From: Candidatus Altimarinota bacterium
GTDB lineage: Bacteria > Patescibacteriota > Gracilibacteria > Absconditabacterales > Absconditicoccaceae
NCBI GenBank assembly: GCA_015489035.1
Contig: WFMP01000007.1
Location: 1-7,344, forward strand
Direction: 5' to 3'
Length of the DNA stretch: 7,344 nucleotides
In this document: positions 1-7,096 of the stretch, piece after piece
Position numbering within the stretch: the first letter of the stretch is position 1
How the letters are laid out: each line of letters opens with the position of its first letter
Made by a program: the position numbers and the translations under genes
The notes under the pieces: generated by a model
What the model saw: the letters and a program-made list of their open reading frames with translations, nothing else
The model's database searches: none
Told to the model about the DNA's origin: nothing

Positions 1-2
1 TT

Positions 3-1943
3 AAAAATGGTGTAGCTTGTAATACCTCTTGTAAAATAGTTAGGCCAACTTGTGGTACTGCGGAAAAAAATTATTCTGCTGATGCTACTTCGTATGGTTC
101 AAATACATTTTGTGCCAAAAGTTATGAAATTGCCGATCCAGCTAATCCTGCTTTTCCAGCTAAATGAAGTAGTTCATCTTGGACATGTAAGTTGTGAAAT
201 CAATCAGTAAATTGTAGTGCAAGTAGAAATAGTAGTAATACACCACCTTCTGAATGATGATGAAATTGATGATGATGAAATTGATGATGATGAAATTGAT
301 GATGATGAAATTGATGATGATGAAATTGATGATGATGATGATGAAATTGAGATTCTTGTGCATCAACTAATTCTTGTTCTTCATGAAATTGTTGACCTTT
401 AGCTACAGAACTTAATAATTGATCAAATAAAATAAGTGAATTAGAACATCCTTATAATTCTGCTTATCATAGTGATTTTTGTACAAATTGAGCTATTTTG
501 TCACCTCAGTATGATCCTAGTATAAATAATAAACAATTTAAATGGAATTGTTGAGTTACGTCATGTGCTGCAAATATAAAATTTAATTCATGAGTTATAA
601 AAATTTATTGAGCTTATTCTTGAGCGACTTGGGCTTGTCCAGAATGTGATGGGTTTGACGAAGAAACTTGGAATTGAATTAAACATAAATTTCTATCAGA
701 TTATGATACTCAATATACAAGAAGTATAATGTCTGGTGATTATTTACCATTTGGATGGATATTACCAAAGTATAATACAAAATATATATCTAGTGCTGAC
801 TGTAATGCAAGTAATGTATGAAAATGGAATAAAAATACTGTAAAAGTTAAATTCGAAACATTTAAATGAAATTGAAGTTGATCTCCAGTTTATACTAGAT
901 CCAATTTAAATTGATTTGGATGAAGTTTGCTTGCATTTCCTGATAATTCAGTATTATGAGAAAGTTATATTCCTGCAAATAAAACTCATTTATTTGCTAT
1001 GTGATTAAATACTATAAAAGGTTATATTACAAATAGAGAATTGTGTGAATCTTATTTGAAGCATAAAATAGTTGGTTATGACTGAAGTTGAAATGCTATT
1101 TGGTGAAATGTTACAAGATACAAATGGACTTGAAATGTAATTTCTTCATTGCCGTTACTTTTTGCTTCTCAAACATTTACGGTAACAGATTCTTATATGC
1201 TGCAACTTGGGACAGCATTTTCAAATGTATCAAATGTAGATTTACATTTTAATTGAGAATTATTAAACCATTATGGAGTATCTACTGTGAATACTGTAAG
1301 TAATTATAATACTTGAGCATTATCAAAGGTATTATGAGAATTTATAAATAAATATAAACAGTATGCTGTTTTACCAGACCAACATTTATTTAGAGATACT
1401 ACTGTAAATTATAAAAAATTACTTACACAAGAAGTTTATTATATCTGAAATAAAAATATTGTCATACATTGAGATGTTACACAACCAACTACTATTCTTG
1501 TAGAATCTGGAAATGTTACTATAAATGGGAATATTATTTGACCTTTGATGTTGGTAGTAAAAAATGGAAAGATAATATTTGAAAATGCAAATATGAATAA
1601 ACAAACAGTGTTGGATTGATATTATATTACAGATGAATGATTTGAAGTTGCTTGACCTGCTAGCACATCAGATAAAATTTTGAATACAAATCCGCATTCA
1701 TCTAGATGGTATGCTGATGGTAGATTAAAAATAAAATGAGTACTTGTTTGAAAGAATGCAGATAAAATATACGAAAAAAGAAGATCAGTTCTTAAAAATT
1801 ATTTTAGAAATTGATTTGGTCCTGCTCGGGCAATTAAGAACTGAGCAAGCTTAACTGTTACGTCAAATCCTAATTTATGGCTAAATGCTCCAATATGAAG
1901 TAAAGACTTGTTTGGTATGTTGAGAGTATCAAAATGATATTAA
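3..1943 (+). CDS. Large cysteine-rich surface-type protein, 5' end missing (code 25)
   Basis: Read with UGA as Gly, this frame is open from the left edge to TAA at 1941 (646 residues visible; the start lies outside the window). I do not recognise a characterised function. Visible residues 6-71 look like an extracellular Cys module: CxxxC at 6-10, CGTA at 17-20, FC at 36-37, then WTC at 60-62 and NCSAS near 70-74. From memory, this spacing resembles modules in surface proteins of candidate-phylum bacteria. Residues 85-116 are a flexible GGGGN repeat linker. The central part (about 117-465) has further Cys and Trp, including WNCGVTSC and ACPEC. The C-terminal part (about 466-646) has alternating hydrophobic strands (ILVESGNVTINGNIIG, LMLVVKNGKIIFE) that suggest a beta-solenoid-like fold. 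No transmembrane segment or sortase motif is seen at the C-terminus. Secretion is inferred from the Cys content; the signal peptide would lie outside the window. A terminator follows directly. Confidence 0.85.
255..350 (+). repeat. TGA-rich microsatellite encoding a (GGGGN)n linker
   Basis: A 15-bp unit made of four TGA codons and one AAT is repeated in tandem. The layout is GGGN, four copies of GGGGN, then GGGGGGN and a final G. By hand count it holds 26 in-frame TGA codons and not one GGN codon. In code 25 this is a classic flexible Gly/Asn linker between the N-terminal Cys module and the rest of the surface protein. Gain or loss of a 3- or 15-bp unit would keep the frame, so linker length could vary between strains. 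Confidence 0.95.
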
Positions 1944-1949
1944 AAAAAG

Positions 1950-1977
1950 AAAAGGCTACCTTTATGGGTAGTTTTTT
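1950..1977 (+). terminator. Rho-independent terminator of the surface-protein gene
   Basis: The stem core is CTACC (1956-1960) paired with GGTAG (1967-1971) around the loop TTTATG. Two G-U pairs and A-T pairs extend it, and a run of six T follows (1972-1977). It starts seven bases after the TAA stop of the upstream gene. Confidence 0.8.
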
Positions 1978-2007
1978 AAATAAACATTATTAGTTAAATT
2001 TTTTCTA

Positions 2008-2036
2008 TTGAAGAATAGTATCAAAATAAGTATATA
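2008..2036 (+). promoter_or_regulatory. Candidate promoter for the penicillin-binding protein gene
   Basis: TTGAAG (2008-2013) and TATATA (2031-2036) are separated by 17 bases and lie about 30 bases before the ATG at 2068, downstream of the preceding terminator. A small hairpin, CTATT-GAAG-AATAG (2006-2019), overlaps the -35 element. In DNA this AT-rich such matches arise easily by chance, so the call rests mainly on its position. Confidence 0.35.
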
Positions 2037-2067
2037 TAAAATGTTTTTTTAGAGTTAAAATATTTTT

Positions 2068-4407
2068 ATGTTAAAAAGATTAAAGATCAAGTTTAAATTT
2101 AGATATAATGTTAGATTAAATAAATATGATTATTTACTCATGTTTTTTTGATTATTATTTCTTGTTTTAATAATTAGATTATATTATTTACAAATTATAA
2201 AATATAATGAGTATAATAATCTCCTTATCTCAGAACATTATAGTATATCAAACCTTGAACCTGCAAGATGAAATATTTATTTACAAAATAAAAATGGAGG
2301 TAAAATAGCCTTGACAGAAAATATAAATTTATATACTTTGTATGCAGACCCTTATATTATCTGGAATGATACAAAAACATCAAAATTATTAACTCCTATT
2401 TTGTATGATGATTTTTGTGATAGGTATAAATTAAATAAAGTAAACAAATTTACATGTGTAAAAAATGTGGAAAGATTTGCAAAGGTAAAATTAATTAGAC
2501 AAGAATTGAAGACTTGAACTTGAAATCTATCTAATACATCTTTGTCTGAAAATATGGATTTAAGCTATATCACAACTGGGATCTTACAAAATACAATCAA
2601 AGCAAGATTGGAAAATTTACTTAAAAAAAGCTATATAACAGAAGCATATTTATGATTTTTTTCTAACAAAGAAATTATTAATGCATTAAAAAAATCTTGA
2701 TTAACTGCAATTACAATCCAAAATAATAATTATGTTTATGTAAATTTGAATGGAATAAATGATTTGAATAGGTATATTAATACATTATATGATATATTGT
2801 GAAAAGTAAATAATAAATATTCAAAATGATATTTAACTAGAATATTAAATAAGAGACCAAGAAGATATGTAAAAATAGCAGATTACGTTAGTCCAACCCG
2901 GATAGATAAAATTAAAAAATTGAAAAAGAAATATAGATGAGATAAAAATAAAAAAATACCATTGTTACATTGAATTTGATTCCAAAAACATCCCTTTGTA
3001 TATTTTCCATATAATACATTTTTATCTCAGGTATTATGATATATTAACAATGGAAATGGTGTATGATGAATAGAATGATATTATAATAATATTCTAAAAT
3101 GAAAAGAAGGTAAAATTATATGAATGAATACTCCTTGGATATGAACAATATGATCTGATTCTATAAAAACTAAAAAAGCTGAAAATGGTGCTGATGTTTA
3201 TTTAACTATTAACTATAGTTTACAAAAACAGGTAGAAAAAATTATTAAAAAAGCGTATTATCAATTTAAGGCTGATGATGTGTCGGCAGTAATTGTAAAT
3301 CCATTTAATTGAGAAGTGAAAGCCTTAGCTTCATATCCAAATTTTAATCCGAATAGTTGGAAACAAATTTATAAAATTAAGCCACTTACTAAAAAATATA
3401 ATTATCTACTTTCATGAAATATGGCAACTAGTTATTATGATATACCTATGTTAGTTGAAAAAAAATGACATTTGGTAAATGCTACTTTTAAAGAAAGATT
3501 TAATCCTAAATTAAAAAAATATATTTTTAAGAACTTATTGTGACCTAGGACTTTTCTTGATCAAATTATTTCTGAACCGTATGAACCTTGAAGTATTTTT
3601 AAAGTTATTACAGAGGCTATAGGTGTAGATTCGAAAAATGTATCTTTGTATAATTATTATACAGACCCATGACATATAAAAATATGACCATACACTATTA
3701 AAAATGTAGCAAGGCAATGTATTTGATATCATACTTTTTTACATGCACTTGAACGATCTTGTAATGTTTGAATGGTAAAATTGATAAAAAAAGTATGAAA
3801 GGATATTTATTATAATTATTTGACTCAATTATGATTTAATAAAATAACTTGAATTCAGCTAGCTTGAGAACAACCTTGAGTAATATCGGCACTTCAACAT
3901 TTTTCAAAAGCAAGATTTTATAATAATGCATTTTGACAATGAATATTAGTGACACCAATACAAATGGCAATGACTGTCTCAGCAGTAGTCAATGGATGAT
4001 ATTTATTAAAACCAACTATCGTAAAAAAAATAGTTAAAAAAAATGATATAATAAAGTTTGGTAAATATATCATATCAAAAGTATTCGATTCTACTATATC
4101 GAAAGATATGATTTATGCATTGTATAGCACAATATATCACTGAGATCTTATTAGTCTCGCAATCAAAAATTATACACTTTGATGAAAAACTTGAACTTCA
4201 CAATTATCTTTTAGATGAAGATATATGCATTCAATTTGATGGACAAACTGATCTTTTGTTTGAATAGTTACTGCTAGTGATTTGAAATACGTTATAGTGG
4301 TAAAAGTTAATAGACCTAGACAATGTCAATGGTGAGTTTGTACAGCATGAAAAGTATATAAAGATTTGGCAAAATATATTATAAAATATAATGGAATAAA
4401 AAAATAA
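2068..4407 (+). CDS. Class B penicillin-binding protein (PBP2/FtsI-type transpeptidase)
   Basis: This 779-residue D,D-transpeptidase would cross-link peptidoglycan outside the cytoplasmic membrane. A basic N-terminus is followed by one membrane anchor (about residues 22-36). EPARGN (64-69) is the usual start of the class B dimerisation domain, and GGIEGYYN begins at 333. The active site is complete: YEPGSIFK with nucleophile S509 and K512, SCN at 564-566, and GGKTGTS with K707. FGQGILVTPIQMA starts at 622. Many of these glycines are UGA, including that of KTG. About 60 residues (DIPMLVEKKG...LLGPRTFLDQII) lie between the LLSGN segment (where relatives often have NRA) and the SxxK box, more than in E. 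coli FtsI; I recall similar insertions in candidate-phylum homologues. An in-frame ATG at 2041 is followed at once by TAG, so 2068 is the first usable ATG. Whether it serves division (FtsI) or elongation (PBP2) cannot be decided here. It has its own terminator and appears monocistronic. Confidence 0.97.
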
Positions 4408-4558
4408 AAAAACTTGCAGACTAATATAAAAATGATATGCTGTCTTATGTTTTAATTAAAGTCTCTATTTTTAAAAAAATTATGAACTAATATGATTAAA
4501 TACAGATTGTAAGCCATTAACGATAAATACTAAAATTCCTATTGTCTTCAAAATTTTA
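4408..4558. other. Convergent intergenic region, no gene supported
   Basis: This AT-rich spacer lies between the stop of the penicillin-binding protein gene and the bidirectional terminator. I find no ORF with a convincing start. The minus strand carries a short stop-to-stop stretch (4480-4596) whose translation reads like a hydrophobic peptide ending LQSVFNHISS, but it has no ATG and crosses the terminator. No tRNA-like or other stable RNA fold is evident. Confidence 0.5.
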
Positions 4559-4594
4559 AAAAATACTAATAGATATATTTCTATTAGTATTTTT
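4559..4594. terminator. Bidirectional rho-independent terminator between convergent genes
   Basis: A 14-bp perfect stem, AAAAATACTAATAG (4559-4572) with CTATTAGTATTTTT (4581-4594), closes an 8-base loop. Read rightwards it runs into a T-rich tract; read leftwards, the A-rich left flank becomes a T-tract. It can therefore end both the plus-strand penicillin-binding protein transcript and the minus-strand permease operon. Confidence 0.85.
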
Positions 4595-4628
4595 CTTTAT
4601 ATTTTTTTCTTTATATTTTTTTCTTTAT
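4590..4628. repeat. 14-bp tandem repeat (TTTTTTTCTTTATA), about 2.7 copies
   Basis: The C of each unit falls at 4595, 4609 and 4623, giving a strict 14-bp period, with the first copy shortened at its left end. It joins the bidirectional terminator to the 3' end of the permease gene and contains that gene's stop codon (4611-4613). Because 14 is not a multiple of three, adding or losing a copy would change the last few residues (the KKKI tail) of the permease. Confidence 0.8.
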
Positions 4629-5711
4629 TCCTAAATCTATATCTTTTAAAATTTCTGTTGTAATGTAAAATAGAGGAACTGATACAATAAGTCATATCGT
4701 ACCCAAAAGATGTTCTCATATTAGAAGTATTAAAAAAGTTAGACTTATAGGCAATTCTACTTCTTCTGATATGAATCTCGGATTCAAAATATATGCTTCT
4801 ATGATATGTATGATACTAACCATTATAACAACAGCTATTACTCCATTAAATCAATCTATATTATAAACTATAAGAGCAATCGGAATAGATGATAAAATAG
4901 CTCATAACACAGGTATGAAACTAAATGTAAATACAATAAAAATTAATATTCATATATAAGGTATTGTGTGTCAAAATATGATTGAAATAATATGAAGTCA
5001 TATAAATGTTAATATTGCATTCACTAAGGCTATTTTGGCTTGTGCTCTAAAAATAAGTAAAAATCATTTTGCTATTTTTCAAAATAAGAAACTATATTCA
5101 TTATAAAGAAAATTTACAGAGCTTGACTTTATTCATTCTAGATATTTATGTAATTTTTTTCTGTCGATTATAAAGAAATAACTTAGTATGAATGAAAGAA
5201 AAACTTTAATTAATTCTCATCAAAAAGTTTTTATATGTTGTATGCTATTCATCACAATTCATATATTTTTTTCATTCATTAATTTATTTAAATCATTGAT
5301 AACAATTTTTTGAGTTGATTGCAAATGTCCAAGAGGATTTGTGATAGATTTAATATAATTTCATATCATTGGCATATGTTTTGATAGATTATTTAATTCT
5401 GATATGAGTAAAGGAACTAAATGTGATAGAAAATATATAAATCAAAATATGTATATAATATATAAAATGCTTGATATAAAGTTTAAGCTTACAATAAAAT
5501 TTATAAGTTTATTTTCTTTTTTTATATATGTTTTAATTATTTTTATTATAAACTTTGCAAGTGAAAAACTTAAATATGCGAATAAGAATGTTAATAAAAA
5601 CATTAAAAGGAAATCTTTTGTTACTATAAAAAATATGATTAATAACCCGTATGCTATTATTTTTTTCCATATACTTTCTAATGATAAAATATTTTTAATT
5701 TTTTTTAACAT
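4611..5711 (-). CDS. AI-2E family (PerM-like) membrane permease
   Basis: This 366-residue polytopic membrane protein, read with UGA as Gly, matches the AI-2E transporter family in length and order of parts. Two or three N-terminal membrane segments come first (about 18-55 and 72-100). A large hydrophilic loop follows (about 105-160, LISELNNLSKHMPMIGNYIK). Next is a hydrophobic segment ending FFIIDRKKL, then the family block QAKIALVNAILTFIGLHII from residue 224. SFIPVLGAILSSIP starts at 264, with G270 encoded by UGA, and IEAYILNPRF starts at 304. The family name comes from one proposed AI-2 exporter; members have varied or unknown substrates, so the transported molecule is unknown here. The ATG at 5711 is the only ATG before an in-frame stop upstream. 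It lies inside the 3' end of the ligase-like gene (17-bp overlap), which suggests translational coupling. The bidirectional terminator follows the stop. Confidence 0.93.
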
Positions 5712-7023
5712 TGCTATTGTTAAATCATAAAAGAATTCAAATTATAATAAATAATGGTAAACTTGTCATACTATCTTCGAAACAATGTAAAACAAGTCCT
5801 TGAAATAATAATCATAACATTCATATCGTTAAGGATATTTTAAGTATATCTTTATTTTGTAGAGAAGGATAATTTATCTTTATGTCTTTATAGGTTAGAA
5901 AAATTATATAAAATATAAAACTAAACCAAAGTAATCATCAAAATATTCACAATTCATAAAACATTTGTAAAAACCAACTTTCAGGAATTATATCGTGTTT
6001 TATATAATGTGCGGCTGGTCAGGCTGTTCACATTCCATGTCATAATGGATTATGTATTATGTCATTTATGGTATTTTCGGATCTTATTATATGTCATTTT
6101 GTGCTTGCTCATCTCAATATAATTTGATTATATTTTCATGAGAAATATAAGTAAGAGCCTAAACTTAAAATTCATACTCATACAGCTATAAATCATGCAA
6201 GTATGAATTTTCTAAGATTTTTATAATATTTAAATAAAAATATAGATATTAAAAATACTTCTACTCAAAATGCTAATATTCAGCTTCTTGATAGTGTTCA
6301 AAATAATAATATAATATATAAAATTCACCAAATATAATGTAATCTTTTTGAAAAGATACTAAATAAGATGATTGGTCAAAATGTTATAAAATAGAATGCC
6401 ATATGATTTGGTCAAGAAAAGACTCATGATAATCTTTGTATTCCATTAAGTCAAGTTTGGAATAGCATAGGAGGATATCATAAAGCTGTCCAATTTGAAA
6501 TGGGACCATATCACAATAAAAATAACAATTTAGGATGTGTAAATCTTATAATAGCAAATATAATACATAAAATTATCACTATTTTTAATAAATCTAATAT
6601 AAGTCTATATAATTTATTTATATCTTTTTTTGTCCAATCTATTAATGAGAAAAATACTGCAGGAAATAAAAACCATAAATCATATTTAAATCATATAATA
6701 AGTCATTTTAATCAGTGGAAATGTAAAAATGTGATCATCAAACTTATTATAATTACTGAAGAAAATAGTATGTATAATTTTTTCTTTTTAATAAGGTTTG
6801 CTTTTAAAATATTGTTTTTGAAAGTATATCAAATTATTAGAATATAGATAAAAATTAAATAGATATCTTTCCATAAATTCCATATATCCGAGTGGAAGAA
6901 ATTTATATGTAGATCTAATCCAAGTTCAAATTTTAAAAATGTTACCATTAAAAAATGAAAGATGAGTAATATTAATAATATTTTAGTATTTGAGAATATT
7001 AAATTTTTTGAAAATAAATTCAT
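5695..7023 (-). CDS. O-antigen ligase/polymerase-like (Wzy_C/WaaL superfamily) membrane protein
   Basis: This 442-residue protein is almost entirely hydrophobic, with about ten or more membrane segments, and reads through many UGA-Gly codons. The Wzy_C/WaaL pattern is visible in order: RLSGVFSGPNHMAFY around residues 198-211 (GPN at 204-206), GTLSRSG at 242-248, then a long loop with STKGHIIR (H311, R314). NPLGHGMGTAGPAA starts at 325 and IPESWFLQMFYELGI has E348. Family members attach or polymerise undecaprenyl-linked glycans outside the membrane, onto lipid A, other polysaccharides or proteins (PglL type). The acceptor cannot be read from this sequence, and no LPS gene is nearby. The ATG at 7023 sits about 30 bases downstream of a good promoter match. 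It is the first gene of an operon with the AI-2E permease, which starts inside its last 17 bases. A WaaL-specific versus Wzy-specific assignment is uncertain. Confidence 0.9.
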
Positions 7024-7047
7024 TGAAATAAAGAATTTAAAAAATAA

Positions 7048-7063
7048 ATTATGAAATCATAAT
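7048..7063. promoter_or_regulatory. Perfect inverted repeat in the divergent promoter, candidate operator
   Basis: ATTATGA (7048-7054) and TCATAAT (7057-7063) form a perfect 7-bp inverted repeat with a 2-bp spacer. It overlaps the -10 elements proposed for both divergent genes, the geometry expected of a repressor site controlling both. A nearby A6-C-T6 palindrome (7066-7078) lies in the promoter spacer. Two palindromes in a 73-bp region are notable, though both are made only of AT-rich words. Confidence 0.4.
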
Positions 7064-7086
7064 ACAAAAAACTTTTTTACTTTCAA
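7059..7086 (-). promoter_or_regulatory. Sigma-70-type promoter of the ligase-like/permease operon
   Basis: On the minus strand, TTGAAA (7086-7081) and TATTAT (7064-7059) are separated by 16 bases, each close to consensus. Initiation near 7052 would leave a leader of roughly 30 bases before the ATG at 7023. On the plus strand, TTTAAA (7036-7041) and CATAAT (7058-7063), also 16 bases apart, are a weaker candidate promoter for the ComF-like gene, so the two -10 boxes would overlap. Confidence 0.55.
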
Positions 7087-7096
7087 TTACTTTTGT

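Noticed and set aside
217..402. Plus-strand frame giving an Asp/Glu-Ile repeat peptide (DDDEI)n, and its antisense counterpart (INFII)n at 160-366
   Set aside because: Both are other-frame readings of the TGA/AAT microsatellite inside the surface-protein gene; the Gly-Asn frame is continuous with coding sequence on both sides.
1925..2027. 11-bp direct repeat AGTATCAAAAT at 1925-1935 and 2017-2027
   Set aside because: It is short and AT-rich, one copy lies within coding sequence, and nothing around it suggests a mobile element or attachment site.
2311..2517. Apparent separate small gene on the plus strand
   Set aside because: It is in frame with the penicillin-binding protein and seems separate only if UGA is taken as a stop.
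5404..5730. Plus-strand 108-codon open frame rich in Lys, Phe and Ile
   Set aside because: It is antisense to the AI-2E permease, whose family motifs are intact on the minus strand.
5761..5890. Possible frameshift near the C-terminus of the ligase-like protein
   Set aside because: Re-reading the bases showed one continuous frame through KINYPSLQN, GLVLHCFEDSM and on to the stop at 5695; the apparent shift was my own misreading.
6500..6847. Plus-strand 115-codon open frame
   Set aside because: It is antisense to the ligase-like gene, which carries recognisable Wzy_C/WaaL motifs; the plus-strand translation resembles nothing known.
6962..7096. Upstream ATG at 6962 as the start of the ComF-like gene, adding 45 residues
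   Set aside because: It would overlap the 5' end of the divergent gene by 62 bases and cover its promoter; the added residues are low-complexity Asn/Lys/Phe, while the ComF opening LFPKK begins right at 7097.
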